Positions 11,647 to 24,348 are shown, counted from the first letter of the stretch. The stretch is 64,000 nt of DNA from Aldrovandia affinis (GCA_029706075.1 JAINUG010000259.1:725007-789006), one strand, 5' to 3'. Program-made: numbers and translations. The notes: generated by a model not told the origin, from the sequence alone.

Positions 11647-12237
11647 TCATCTCCAATCAGCTAAGGAATCCCAGGCCAAACTCCCTTCTCCCCCCTCTGA
11701 TAGTGGTGAGGACGTGTCCGGATCTAAAAGACATATGTCTGCCTCTTCAGTGACCGAACTAGATTCGCTCTCTGTACCCCAATCTTTAAAAACTGTGACA
11801 AAATCCTGCTGACAATGATGAACACACTGAGGACTCCACTGAATAATTACCTCTCTCTTACTTCCCCAATTAATGTGTGGTTTATGATGGCTAAGCCATG
11901 AATGACTCAACACAAGGGGGTAGATAGGTGAGTCTACAAAAAATAATTGAATGTGTTCCGTGTGATCTTTATAAAACACAAGCATACACACGTTCTAAGT
12001 CCTGTCGTTAATGCTTCCAGAACCCAGCGGCCGACCATCGAATGCCGTAATAAAACGGGGCTGAGAAAGAGCGCACATCTGTGCGTCCCGAGCCCACTTG
12101 GCATCCATAAAACAATCCACCGCCCCTGAGTCTAAAAAGGCGTCGACCTTAACGAATTCTTTATTCCAAGTTAACTCCACAGGTAAAAAAGTTTGAAAGG
12201 GTGAAGTATAATGTCTCGCCAGTGCCTTTCCACCCAC
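11647..12237 (-). pseudogene. Ty3/gypsy aspartic protease region
   Basis: The minus-strand frame 12237-11995 contains FLDSGAVDCFMD, the DSGA active-site motif of retropepsins, after a VELTW strand. A second frame, 11991-11647, continues with DSPIYPLVLSHSWLSHHKP, the usual segment between protease and reverse transcriptase. A stop separates the two. The region lies between gag and reverse transcriptase, as expected. Confidence 0.75.
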
Positions 12238-13281
12238 TAGCGAGACTGACCTTTTCCCGCAAGTTTATGGCAGTTAACTTTGGTGTGACCCTTTTTTCTA
12301 CAATAACGGCAGTATTCTGGACAAGAGTCGACCCCTTTCAAATCCTGTATCGATGAGCTGCCTACTTGCATGGGTTCATCGCGTCCCTCCAGAGGAATTC
12401 GTAATGCTTCAGAAGCTACCGTAGACCGGGGAAACCAAACGCCCCCAGGCGTGGAATGATTCTGTTTGTCCCGTCTATCTCTCTCACATTCTCTAATTCG
12501 ATTGTCGATTCTTATCGCGGTAGAAACCAAAGCTTCAAATGAATCTGGAGAACCGAGAGCTGCCAATGCATCTTTAACTGGCTCAGACAAAGTGTTAGTG
12601 AATAGCGTACTGAGCGGACCCTCCAGCCAGCCGGTCTCACCTGCCAGTGACCTGAATCGGATAGAAAACTCCACTATGCTAAGCGAACCCTGACGAATCC
12701 GCGCCAGTCTCATAGCTGCCTCCTTCCCAGAGATTTCATGATCAAAAACCACCTCCATCTCTTTCGTTTAAAATCGGTGCCTGCGATCGTATGAGCGGAA
12801 CAGCCCACTCAAGTGCAGAACCGGTCAGGAGAGATAAAATAAGAGCGACTCGCGAATTTTCGGACTGGTAACAAGAGGGTTGAGCCCTATAAACAATCAG
12901 GCATTGTGAAATAAAACTCGGCATTTCCCGACTCTCCGTCATAACGTGGAGGAAGCTGGATTTTAGGTTCACGGAGGGGAGGAAGTGCTTGTGAAACTGT
13001 ATGAAGTGACTGAGCCCCAGAAACCTGTACAGGGGTTTGCATGTTAATTAGTTGAGGTTTTTTTTTGCTAAATCCCGCATGGAACTTTCCATGGCGAGTG
13101 ATCTCGCATAAATCTCCCTTTGTTCCTCACTGGCACCTGTTAATTGAAAATGCAGTTGCTGAATGGCTTCCGCTTGGCCGGCTAGCAATGTTTGTTGCGC
13201 AGCCACAGCTAATTCGATATTCGTGGTTTTTGCTGGCTCTGTAATTGTTGGCTTCTGTGTACTGGAAAATGGAAGAGCCAC
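12237..13281 (-). pseudogene. Ty3/gypsy gag fragment
   Basis: Three minus-strand frames cover gag. The N-terminal part (13281-13048) is followed by a frame with LSLLTGSALEWAVPL (12972-12742) and one with a capsid-like helix-rich stretch ending in a CCHC zinc knuckle, CRYCRKKGHTKVNC (12758-12237). Frame breaks near 12750 and 13048 disable it. Zinc knuckles of this form bind the element's RNA. Confidence 0.75.
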
Positions 13282-13299
13282 ATGCAGATTTCACGAATA

Positions 13300-13946
13300 T
13301 CTAAAAGCTAACCACGAGTGATCAGCCACTAAGTCTGCGAACAGATTAGGGAGCAGGGGAAAAAATGGAAAGACAAAGAAAAGAAAACTCCAGGCACAAA
13401 AAATCCACGGAAAATAATTCAACAGAAAACAACCCAATAAGGGCGAGAACTCTTCAACGAAGAGGTACGAAATTAAAATGATTTTAGAGAATTCAGCTCT
13501 GGGGAATTTTAGCCCAATAACCAAAGAATGAATCTCGAAAGGAAACCACCAAAGTGGCGAGCATAAAACCTTTAGTTAGGATAGGATAATTCCTCCTAAA
13601 AGGCAACCACAGGGTGGTAACGCTACACCTTTAAATCGAGATAATAATAAGTACCTTCTCTCTTTAACTGAGAGACCACAGGGTGGAAAACTAAACCTTA
13701 ATTCGTAGTACCAGCTAGAGTGTAACAATGATTTACACAGAAGCGTTTGTATGAGGGAAACAGGGACCTTAAATAAGAGGCGGAATTAACACTGACAACC
13801 CTCAGCTGAAACAGATCGGAAAACTCACCGACAAAAGACCATATAAGGATGGTGGAAATGACAATGATTCCTCAAGCAAAACAAGAGAAAACAAACCATC
13901 ACATGATCAAGCACCCTCCAGAGGCCGAACAAGGTAAAACCATGAC
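13300..13946 (-). mobile_element. probable 5' LTR of the minus-strand gypsy element
   Basis: The right edge, read on the minus strand, begins TGTCATGGTTTTACC. The solo LTR at 44716-45573 begins TGTCATGGTTTGAG, so the two share a typical gypsy start. It lies directly upstream of gag. It contains three degenerate repeats of a CCACxxxGTGG plus AAACCTT unit at about 13540-13700. The left edge and primer-binding site are not clear. Confidence 0.45.
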
Positions 13947-15236
13947 AATTCCCTCATCAACCGCAGGGCTTAAAGGCAGCACCAGTGCCAGAGAAGAGGA
14001 GCTCAGGAACACTGCTGTTGCATGTTCTGTGCATCTTTTTTTTTGCCTTCCAGAAAGCATCAAAGACCTTCCCCAAACCCATTCTGCCCTAAACCATGAT
14101 TTCCCTGACCTGGACAACAGGCCCTGGCACAATGTTTCTCGACCCCTTTACCCTGATATGGCTCAAGGACTTCCTCAAGCAAGGGGAAATGATCTGTTTT
14201 CCTTTTTTCTATGCTGGAGACATCGTAATAAAAGGTAGTGACTGCTATATTGAGACAGTAAGACTAAGTATTCATAGAGAAAGTACAAACAAAACATGCA
14301 TAAAAAAAAATATATATATATTCTTAATTTTACAAAACACTTCTCATATATTAGCAGAGGAAGAAATAGAAGAACGCATGGCACTGATTGAGCAGAATTC
14401 CAGAAACATCTTGTTGTGTCCCTTGGGGTGGGGTGACACTCACGGACCTTTTCAGAATGCACATGCAAGTGAATAATCCAGAAGAGGCAGTAGTACAAAC
14501 AAAACTATAAGTTTATTATAGTAAATACTGACAAAACACAAAAGCATGGGGTATTCGGGGAATTCAAAACACACAGTGCACAATCCTTGTCTTTGTCTGT
14601 AAATTCAAAATAAAACAAACAACAAAAGTACACAAACAGGTTTCTCAAAACAATCCTTGTCTTTGTCTGTAATCCGCATTCAAAATACAAGCCAGTTCCC
14701 CAGTCGCTTGACTTGGTTCAGGTGTGGGACTGCAGGCTGCTGGAACTGGCAGTGTCTGGAGGCAGGCAGCCATTTCCTTACACTGCCCCTTGATATGCCA
14801 CAATCTGTAGAAAAGTTTGAGTTGATTGAATAAAAAAACTGAGGAGATATTTGGGGTTTCAGTGAAGCCAGTGGCAAAAACCTATCCAAAGCTCTCCAAA
14901 GTGCCCCACACACATTACACACATTTCATTCCTTTTTGATTACTGAAAGACGCATGCAATTACTATATAGATAAGAACCCAATATGGGGATCATTATTAT
15001 CTAACAACTAAATTGAAAATTAATTCCAATTACAACCCAAATTCAATTAATACCATTTATTTCATCACTGACCTGAAATAAGTGCATTGAATTGACAGGC
15101 ATTGACAGGAGGCACGACAAGAACACTGATGCATTGCCTCTGAAATGAAATATGAAATATGATGCTTCCTAGGCATATGGCAGGAAGCATCTAACAACTA
15201 ACAAGCAAAATGATAATGAAGCAAACACTGTAGAGG
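13947..15236. other. no recognisable gene
   Basis: Holds an A8(TA)n run at about 14303-14323. It also has a direct repeat of a 20-bp motif (aatccttgtctttgtctgta) at about 14582 and 14653. The open stretches here show no family likeness. Confidence 0.45.
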
Positions 15237-15248
15237 TTTTTATGTGAT

Positions 15249-15609
15249 CCATCCATCCATCCATCCATTGTCTAAGCCGCTTATTCCTGGTCAGGGTCGG
15301 GGGGGGCTGGAGCCTATCCCAGCATGCGTTCCGGGCGAGAGGCAGATACACCCTGGACAGGTCGCCAATCCATCACAGGGCACACACCATTCACTCACAC
15401 ACTCATACCTACGGGCAATTTAGACTCTCCAATTAGCCTAACGTGCATGTCTTTGGACTGTGGGAGGAAACCGGAGTACCCGGAGGAAACCCACGCGGAC
15501 ACGGGGAGAACATGCAAACTCCGCACAGAAAGGCCCCCGGCCTGGATTCGAACCCGAGACCTTCTTGCTGTGAGGCGACAGTGCTATCCACTGCACCACC
15601 GTGCCGCCC
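15249..15609 (-). mobile_element. tRNA-headed SINE with ATGG tail, copy 1
   Basis: On the minus strand it starts GGCGGCACGGTGGTGCAGTG, contains a box B-like GGTTCGAATCC, and ends in (ATGG)n. A 12-bp target duplication, tttttatgtgat, flanks it exactly at 15237-15248 and 15610-15621. The head looks tRNA-derived. The ATGG tail resembles those of SINEs mobilised by RTE-type LINEs (inference). Two more full copies lie at 25173 and 50076. Confidence 0.85.
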
Positions 15610-15621
15610 TTTTTATGTGAT

Positions 15622-16559
15622 GAAAGCAATAATAATAACTTAACATTAGGATTAACAAGCCTAAAGGCAACAGTGAGAAGGAAAAACTCCCCTGATAGGG
15701 AGAAACATGGATCCAGTTCTTTGAGAAATTAGTCCTCGGCTACAATGCAAGCTTGAATGATCAGACTCTGAGTCCGATGGGTTGTTAGGTATTGCTCTCC
15801 TGTAAAAAATTATCTGGGACAGAAAACTTTTTTTTTGTCAAGAAGCCATTTTGTCTTTTCCCAAGTGCCAGGGACGTGAAAAACATCCTTGCTTTATAGC
15901 ATACAGGAATTACGTAATGACACCTTGGGCAGGTCATGCATAATATTGGGGAGAACTCAATTTACGCACTGTGAGATCTATGAACATGAACCCGGATATC
16001 ATACTAGGTTTCCAGACAACTGTAACTGTATGGGAGTGATTGCGTCTCAGGTCTGCAGGCGTTGGCCAGGTTCTCAGGTGGAAGCTTTGCGATTGGCTAG
16101 AAGCGGCATCAATTGCATCCACATTCTTTAGTTTTTCCTGAGTAACCCGGATGCTTCATTTACATTTGGAAACTGAATTTTTGCAACTTCAATTTGGGCC
16201 ATTTGAAAAAGGGAAGTTGAATTTAGGAGATTTGTATTTTGGGAACCTAATTTTCTAACATTTAAATTTTGGGAAGCTACATGTATTTGTATTTTTATAA
16301 GATGATTTTTAACATTTGAATTCACACCCAACAAATTCATTTTTGGCACTAATTGTGCGCAGGTTCAATTGATATATGAATTATTGGTGTAGTTGTAAAG
16401 CCGAATTGTTAGGCTATGACAAAACAGTTTGGTTTTTTGCTGTCAGCTTGGAAAAAATACAATATAATAATTCAACACCATATCTGCCATTCCAATAGTA
16501 AAAATGTCAGTTTAGCAGGCTATCAAGAAGATGGAGCCCATCAGAAAACGGAGCCATTT
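15622..16559. other. no recognisable gene
   Basis: Positions about 15657-15720 (gagaaggaaaaactcccctg) resemble a motif common in fish interspersed repeats. The rest shows no coding or structural signal. Confidence 0.4.
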
Positions 16560-18070
16560 TCTTCTTTAGAGCTTTAATGGAAGAAGAGGTATTGAAAGCC
16601 TTACTAGCTATAAATGTCAATAAATCCATGGGGGAAGCTCAATTAGACCCTAGTCTTTTACAACTTGCGGCTCCACTGAGGTCAATAATTATCGGCCAAT
16701 CTCTAAACTTTCTTGCTTGGCTGAATTGCTAGAATCATTGGTAAATGAGCAAATACGCACTTTCTTATCTATGAATAACATTACTATAACATAACTCATA
16801 TTAATCTGGCTTCAGATCCAACCATAGTACCATCTCAGCAGCCTCTTTAGTTATAAATGACATTGTAAACACAATTGATGAAAACAAAAATGACCTATCA
16901 AAAGGCCTTTGTTACAGTTGACCACTCAATTTTATTAAACAGGCTGTCTTCCATTGGCTTAGACGATAATGCATGTAATTCTAGGCCCTCTGCTGTTCAC
17001 TATTTATATAAATGATATTGCCACTGAACTGGAGAACTGCAATGTTAATTTCGATGCTGGTGAAACAGTACTGTATTCCTCTGTGCCCACGAATAGCCAA
17101 GCTCTCGTATTTACAGGTTGCTTTTAACACTATTCAATGAGCTGCCTAGTCTTAAACTAGTCTTAAATGCCAGTAAAACAAAGTACATGTTCTTTTCCAT
17201 ACAGAAAATGTATCCCATAGATGCACATTTATCTACTCTGAACAATGTTGAAATTGAACGTGTACAACAGTACAAGTATCTAGGAATTTGGTTAGATTAT
17301 GATTTGTCATTCAGGTCACATGTTACAAATTTAAGAAAAAGGCTTAAACTGAAAATTGGCTTCCTCTATATAAATAAATCATGCTTCTCTTTGGACAGTA
17401 GAAAAAAAGATGCAGACTACAATACTGCCAATTCTGGACTATGGAGATATATTTTATATGCATGCTGTGAACTCTGTTTTAAAACCACTGGATGCCATCT
17501 ATCATAGCGCACAACGATTTATCACAAGAAATTGTTTTTTAACTCATGACTGTACATTGTATCAATCAGTGGGTTGGTCCTCTCTTTGTCTTCAGAGGAA
17601 GCAGCACGCTGTTTTGTTTATCTACAGAGCCCTACTTGCTAAACTACCTCTTTACCTAACCAAACTCTTATCAATTAATTACTCGAACTACTCCACAAGA
17701 TCACTGCACTATATGACCTTAAACACACCGTGAGTTAGGACTGAATGGGGTGAGGCAGCGTCTAACGTCTCTGCACCCCTTCTGTGGAACTCCTTTAGAG
17801 AGCCAGCCGAGCTGTCCTCCCTGGTGCCTCTTACAGTTTTGAAATGTAACAGTGTGATGCTTATGCTAGTGATGTAATGATTAGTGATGGTAGTATTGTA
17901 ATGTAACAATGTGAAGATGGTTCATGAACAGTGTGGAGATGGTTAGTATTGTAATGTAACAGTGTGATGCCTATGCTAGTGTTGTAATGAATTCCCTGTT
18001 GTAAAGCGCTTTGAGTTGCATTTAAATGTATGAAAGGCGCTATATAAATAAAATTTTACTTACTTACTTA
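16560..18070 (+). pseudogene. LINE reverse transcriptase remnant with 3' tail
   Basis: Parts of a reverse transcriptase read in order: a thumb-side start at about 16580, a YRPISKLSCLAE-like stretch at about 16690, then GPLLFTIYINDIATELENC at about 16985-17040. LNASKTKYMFFS, QYKYLGIWLDYDLSFRSH and LDYGDIFYMHAVNS follow at 17120-17733. The catalytic FADD position reads FDAG (about 17049-17060), so the enzyme could not work even without the frame breaks. The 3' tail at about 17990-18073 has the ctatataaataaaatttt(acttactt)n form of CR1/L2-like elements. Confidence 0.75.
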
Positions 18071-18109
18071 CTAAAGAACTTCTAATAGATTCATTTTGAG
18101 AATGTTGTG

Positions 18110-18340
18110 TGTAAATGTTTTTAAAATGTGCCTTCTGCCTTCTGGCTTCTGCTATATGTTGGTCTGTCCTTGTTTTGCATCCTCCTGTTGTATTTTATTG
18201 TATTGTATTTAATTGTATTGTATTGCATTGCATTTTATATTGTGTATGTTCTTTTGTGATGCAGGGCACTGCCACAGAAGAGACCTGTGGTCTCAGCATG
18301 TCTCCCTTTTTAAATAAAGGTTAGTAATAATAATAATAAT
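18110..18340 (+). mobile_element. LINE 3' end fragment
   Basis: A second, different LINE tail: degenerate TTGTATTG repeats, then a stretch on reaching CTGTGGTCTCAGCATGTCTC and AAATAAAGGTTA, closing in (AAT)n at about 18325-18342. Its position directly after another LINE tail suggests preferential insertion into the AT-rich end. The family assignment is tentative. Confidence 0.45.
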
Positions 18341-18344
18341 TCGA

Positions 18345-19035
18345 TTTTTACAATTTTATGTGCATTTCTTTGGTATTTTGCTGGCTAACTTGTATTTGTA
18401 ATTGGAAAGAGGTCAATTTTCGTGAGCCAGTAGTTTGTCGTTTGTTCAAGTGCTTCACATAATCTTGGAAAGGTGCTGAAGCTCTGTGTGGGGAGGACCA
18501 ATGTGTGCACAATGAGATTAATCCTGAGCTGGAGTGCACAATATTTAACAATCTGAGAGCTTGACCCCTTGTGTGGGGAGTGCCATATGATCACTGAAAT
18601 GCATATGACCCTATGCATAGGGAGAGAGCAAACACTTAAAAAAACATTACACGCAGAATTTGTGCCATATAATTGTACCTCCGTCAGACGTCAGCCTTGA
18701 CCGCTATACTTACTGTAGGGCTGGATTGGACATTGGATTACTGAGAGATTGGCATGAATTGTGTGAATTGTGTGCTTTCATCTATTGCCCTTTATTTAGT
18801 GTAATACATTTTGTACATTTGATTTAGATGTATTCATATCCCTGATAGACAAAAACAAAAGAAAATCAAAGCAAGCTTGTCTGTCCAAGGATGCACCCAA
18901 GTCACGCAGACAGAAAATAAAGCAAAAGAGCGCGTGTAAACCAGGATCCCCAGAATACAAGAACTCCACTCTGGAGAATAGGATGACATTTTAAAAGAAG
19001 AATAGAATGACCAAATGCCGTCAACAGGGCACACT
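18345..19035. other. no recognisable feature
   Basis: No coding signal or repeat recognised. Confidence 0.45.
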
Positions 19036-19245
19036 TTAATCTACCTTGTTTCTCTCTGTATTGTCCTTTTTATATACTCTGTACAGTTGCTGTTTTGCCT
19101 CAAAATCTCCTGTAAAGATTTAGTCATCCACTGCGGAGACTGTTTTGTCATCCTATTTTTCCTTACTTTTGGGATTAATTTACACTGTACATCTACAATA
19201 ACCCTTTTAAATGTAGTCAATTTTTAGTTCACAGTTCTGCTTAAA
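19036..19245 (-). pseudogene. CR1-group LINE linker fragment
   Basis: About 200 bp closely matches positions 1-195. On the minus strand it reads RKNRMTKQSPQWMTKSLQEI, the basic segment between endonuclease and reverse transcriptase. This is a second truncated copy of the LINE at the left edge of the window. Confidence 0.7.
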
Positions 19246-20409
19246 ATTATGCATGTGTGGGGTTTTTTAGGCTGTACTCATTACTGTATAGGTTCCTTCT
19301 CAAGCCACTGGTGATGGCACAACCACCTGTTTTCAGTGCCATCTAAAACGATGCTTCAGAAGACTGTGAAAAGCCTGACAGAAAGGCTTTTTAAAGGCAA
19401 AGAATTCCAACCAGAGGAGAACCAGAGGACAGCTCATCAAAAGAAGCTGCATTATTGAGCTTAAAAACACAATAGAGTCTGGCTGCAGGATCCACTAGGG
19501 GAGCACCACCACTGCTGGGTCACGTCTGCTCACAGAGCACCAATTACATGGCCTGCCACTAGGGGTCACATCCACTCAGAGCAGTAATCACAGGGTTTCT
19601 CACCTTACTGAACTCATACACATACAGTATGTGAGCAAATTCTGTTAAGGAAGTGCTGTTTGAAATTTTGTGTGCAAAGTGTGAATCATTGACCTTGATA
19701 TCAAAGATCAATAAAGCAAAGGTTTGCATTTTAAAGTAAAATATTATTTTAAAACGATATACATCTTTCCATATTTATTATGGAACTGCATAGAAGACGC
19801 ACAGTTTCCTCCTGTCTAATGTATTTTGAAGAAAGATTTCCATATCTGTAACCCTACTTAAAATGAACAAAAAAGGCCTCTCTATTATGGAAGGCCTGTA
19901 CAGCTGAAGTCCCTCTTCAACATCCTCTTCTTCCATTGAGAGGTAGGGTGGTGCTGTAACTGGACCACTAAACTTTTCCTGAACAATATCTAAAGAAGAA
20001 ATAGATGGGCAATTTGCTAGCTGGGCAACTCATGAAGGCATAATTGATTTGATCGTATTTATTTATTGTATTATTTGAATAATTATTTGCCTATTGTGCT
20101 TGATTGTATATCTGGTAGATTGGCCTGAGGGGTCAGCCAGTTTGTTGCAGCGATACTTGCATAGCCTATAGGCTAGTTAAAATATAACTTTATATGTATT
20201 TTATTGTTTGAATATTATTTGTTTCACATTTGTCGTTTGATATGAGCATAGCTTTCATCTGCGATTTGTACAGGAGGTGCGGAAAAGTTGGCGCGCGAAT
20301 CAGAGGGGGAAAACATTACATTAATTTGTTATTTTCATGCTTTGAGTTTATATCTTGAGACCTACATTGTTAAAATAAAGTGTTTTATTTTACCATCTCT
20401 TTTTACTTA
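19246..20409. other. no recognisable gene
   Basis: Positions 19490-19600 hold an imperfect duplication around cactaggggagcacc and cactaggggtcac. Nothing else is recognisable. Confidence 0.4.
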
Positions 20410-21207
20410 TTTGTAGGCTTTCCAACTTAAGTTAGTTAACATAGTTCTCTGCTGGCTGTCGGGTGTAGGAAAAGTTATAAACTAATTTGCATGTTGGACA
20501 AGACTGGAAGAAACTGCATGTACAGCCGAACTGATAGCCGTCTGGCCAACACCGGCTACCAAACCCAGGGTATCGCTCACGGTATCGCCTTCGCGTCCAA
20601 TTATGTACTCCATTTTCTGTAGTGCAAATGGAAAGAAATACATAAGAAAAACAATGTGCATACAAACATATATTTATTTAACAGGTGTATCTTACTAAAC
20701 GGTAGCGAGATAGCTAGCCTGCTGTCTTCAGTCTTTCATGTCCGTGCATTGAATAAGCACACCAAGCTGTGGTGAAATAGTTTTTAGCTTAATTGATTAC
20801 GCTTGCAAGTTACCCATGGATTGGACAATTTGTCTCAACGTGGGGGGAAATTCACAATATTCACAAAACATTCTCATGTGATTTCAGATAACCTTATGTT
20901 CATATGTGCGCATCAATAAAGTCAGGAAATTGCACAGAGTGCCAGCGTTTGCGCTAAGAGGTGGTCTAGTTGGACGTTAACGCAAACTCATTATGACACC
21001 AAACTTGCATAGCGCCTGACTGTTTTCATTGTCACGGTCCTCTATTGCGCTGCCCAACCCATAGTCGCGCAAACGCCTTCATTGCGCACCACAAAATTGC
21101 CAAACTCGGCGGAGACGTGAAATATTCCGTTTGCGACGGACGAAACTGGCAATTCGCCTGCGCTAGGGCATAACGCCGCATAGCGCCGGCACAAAAATAG
21201 GGCCCTT
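20410..21207 (-). mobile_element. PIF/Harbinger remnant with HARBI1-like transposase piece
   Basis: On the minus strand, positions about 20610-20425 read GREGDTVSDTLGLV, then QTAISSAVHAVSSSLVQHAN, then a stop and FITFPTPDS. This matches the helix-turn-helix part of HARBI1-type transposases (TVS/AIS, then VHxVSxALV, then FIxFP). An acceptor-like tract precedes it. The right edge, read inward, begins GGGCCCTATTTTTGTGCCGG, a terminus of the PIF/Harbinger kind. The left end was not found and the DDE core is absent. Confidence 0.5.
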
Positions 21208-23040
21208 GAAGTCAATTGAATACGTTTTTAGAGACTAGGTGAAGACTTTAAAGGGGCACTCTATCTTTTTTTCTCTTAGATTTTGTATAGTTTGAATAAT
21301 GGGTCTCTTAATTTCTGATAATACTGAGAGTTTGTGGTTCTTCTTGGCTTCTGCAGTTTTCAAATCAGCTGGATAGATCATCTCCATGACAACCTGGAAT
21401 GATGCACCTCTCAAGAATGCACTTTTTAGCAATCCAAGTTTGAAATGATGCATGTCTTGAAGAATGCACTTTTTGAATAATGCACCTTTCTATAAACTTG
21501 ATCAAATATATTTATATATATATATTATTATAATACTAACTGTATTAGTCCAATAAATAGACCCTCAATGTCAATTGCACTACAACAATCCAAGGTGAAT
21601 GAGCCTACCTTCCCTAGTTTGGGTATCTTTTAGCAGTCAAGCCTTGTGCTAAAATCATATAGAACTCTTGGCATTCCTCTTTCAGTTAGTTCTCTTTAGG
21701 TCTCCTTGTTGTACCTTTTACCCTTTATACCTTTTCCATGTCTTTAATTGCAGTTGAGAATTGATTTATTCATTTAGGTTAATATTGGTTGATATTGCAG
21801 TAGTTCCAGTCAATTATGTAGGGTGCTATCCCACTAGAAGTTAGAATTCTAATATACTTGACGGCACAATGCAAGGCTTGTTAATTCCCAACACGGTAGC
21901 AGCCAAGAATACAAGTATTCTTATATTAGGTTTTGTATAACAGTTTCATAAAATATACTTAACTATCAAAATTGAATTTCAATTAGTAATTCAATTAATA
22001 ATTACAAGTAAATTACAATATTTAATAGTAAATTTATCTTAATCAGATCACAACATTATATATTTAGTTAATATCAAATCTATAACATTGATGACCTAAC
22101 CAATGGGTTGAAGGCATCAAGGAGTTATTAAAAAGAAGAGGTTGGCTCAATTCAATACAAGTGCAACATTAAGACAGACAACCTTGTAGAAAAATAATAT
22201 GACATTTATTGAACATAACATATGAAAATAGTAAAGCACAATTCAATACATTAATGAACAACAACTGTATGTGTGAATGCGTGTATGTATCTGTGTGTGG
22301 CGTGTCTGTTCGCAAGCTTGATGAGGCGTGTGGCCGTGCCTGCATGTGTGTGTTCTCTAGCGTGTGCGTGGGCGTCGGCAAGACCTGGGTCTATGTGTGG
22401 TGTATTTTATCATTAACACAGGCAATTAGTGAGCAGCTATGATAGCTATAAAAACAATGGTAAAAGCTATTGTACACAGTCATGAATTATGACACATATA
22501 GCAGTAGGCCTACAGTACCAACAGTTTGTACAGTCAGTACAGAACAAACAGTTCATTGCTAATTGCTATGCCCAGATTATTACAGCCTTACTATTGCTTC
22601 GTTTGCTCCAAAGTCGGCAGGGTTCCATGTGTTTCGGGTTCGGAGGAGACGTGGGAATATGGTCACGATGTATTTGGGTCTGATGTCTTTGCAGTGTGTC
22701 TCGCAAATGTTCACGTTTGAAGTGAAGTGTCTGGGTAGTTTTCCAGGGCGCAAAGTTGATTATCGGAGATGAGTTTTGAACGAAGGGAGCTGGCCGGTTC
22801 GGTGTTCACTCAAATGTCCGATATTGTTAGCTATATTATTTCACAGCTCTTCATGAATTAGCATAGCTTGCAGCTAAATTCGTGGAATCGGTGCTCTGTG
22901 GATTCTGCTGCTGTTCAGAGAACGTGACTCGCGCATCTTCACAGGCCTCTTGTTAGGCGCTGGTAATGGAAGGACAGAACAGAGCAGGGAAAAATCCAAG
23001 GAACAGAGAGTGAGAGAGCCTTTGTTCTCTGATTTCTCTG
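21208..23040. other. no recognisable gene
   Basis: AT-rich, with a (TA)n run near 21511-21525 and a TG-rich stretch at about 22268-22400. The ORF-like stretches overlap these low-complexity parts and show no family likeness. An AATAAATG-like signal on the minus strand near 22205 might mark a repeat end. Confidence 0.4.
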
Positions 23041-23407
23041 ATGCTCTTTTTCGACATTACCGTTACCGGGCGAATAAAAGCGTCAAATTTGGCATGAAGC
23101 TTCCCAAGGACCCACTAAAGGATTTTAGAATAGGAGCCCACCAGAAATTTTGAATTTGTCCATACAGAGCACATCAACAGTTATGAAACAAACAAAAAAA
23201 GATCAATTATTTTGTCTTATGAAGAACATTGATGGTAATATGGTCTTTTTAGACCACTGAATAAGCTGAATCTGATTTTAATTGGTGCACTGACCTAACC
23301 CTTCCAAATGATAAGTATAAAATTGAGTGCCATGACACCTGGTACCTGGTACACCTTCCACAATTCCTGCACAGTATAGATGGAATCATGAACAAAAAAG
23401 TGGCCCA

Positions 23408-24040
23408 ATGAATAAGGAGGAGCTGTTTGCCCTTTTGACATCGAAGATTGAAGAGTTCAGCTGGCCACCAGACAAAGCTTTGTATGTCACATCAGGGCAA
23501 GCTGTGTCATCTTTTGGTTCCAGTAGCACCATGGACAGTTGCAATCAGGCAGACACCAGGATGGTGGTTCATGTACGGCATGCACTGAAGCAAAGAGCAA
23601 GCAGTGTCCTTGTGCGTACTGTGGACACTGATGTCATTGTGATCCTTGCAGGCATATTCCATGATTTAGCTGTGATTCAACCTTTGATTGACATCTGGGT
23701 GGCTTTTGGCATGGGCAAAAAAATACAGATTTGACCACATCAACCAATTATGTAAAAGTCTAGGGGAGGTGAAGTCTCGAGCACTGTCTATGTTTCATGC
23801 ATTTTCAGGTTGCGGCACAACATCTGCATTCATTGGTAAGGGGAAGAAGTCAGCTTGGCGGGCCTGGCAAGCCTATGATGATGCAACAGAAATATTTGTC
23901 CATCTGGCCAAACATCCCTTCCAGCTGTTGGATGTCGACTGTTAGCAGCTCCAGAAGCTTGAGAGACTGACTGTTATCCTGTACGACAAATCCAGTCCTT
24001 TGAGCTCCATCAACCAAACGAGAAAATAACTCTTCTGTCA
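23408..24040 (+). pseudogene. CXC-family protein, PIN/XPG-like nuclease-type region
   Basis: Two frames joined by a 1-nt shift in an A-run near 23720 carry three spaced acidic motifs. These are NQADTRMVVHVRHAL, VRTVDTDVIVIL and FHAFSGCGTTSAFIGKGKKS. The ADTR, DTDV and GC-D-TTS pattern resembles the metal-binding acidic motifs of PIN/XPG-like nucleases. In relatives that I recall, the third motif is GCDTTS, so Gly replaces a likely metal-binding Asp here. Stops follow at 23943 and near 24027. The function is inference from motif layout. Confidence 0.55.
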
Positions 24041-24348
24041 TGAGAATAGGGCAATGGAGAAACTGCCACCTACCCAGGATGCCCTACTTCAGCCTATCAA
24101 GCAGGGCAGCCTATCAAGCAGGAATCTGGGCGACCAGCACACAAACACAGCAAGTGATTCCTTCTCCACAGGGCTATGGATGGACCAAGGAATTAGGGTC
24201 ATGGGTGCCAGTTTGGTCAACAATTCCTGAGGTCTCCAGAGCATGCAGAGAGCTGATTAAATGCTCTTGTAAAGGGAACTGTTCCACCTGCAAATGCGGC
24301 AAAGCAAATTTGGACTGCACACCACTTTGCAAGTGTAATCGTAACTAA
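24040..24348 (+). pseudogene. CXC-family protein, C-terminal CXC domain (copy B)
   Basis: The frame includes AAYQAGIWATSTQTQQ, GWTKELGSWVPVWSTIPEV and the cysteine array starting CSCKGNCSTCKCGK. It differs from copy A by a few residues, for example Lys-Cys-Gly for Lys-Cys-Ser, and by a small local duplication at about 24085-24125 (cctatcaagcag repeated). It ends at a stop equivalent to that of copy A, so this is the natural C-terminus. Confidence 0.7.

Noticed and set aside
13849..14238. 129-residue plus-strand open frame
   Set aside because: It spans the gypsy LTR edge and flanking DNA. Composition and content give no sign of a gene.
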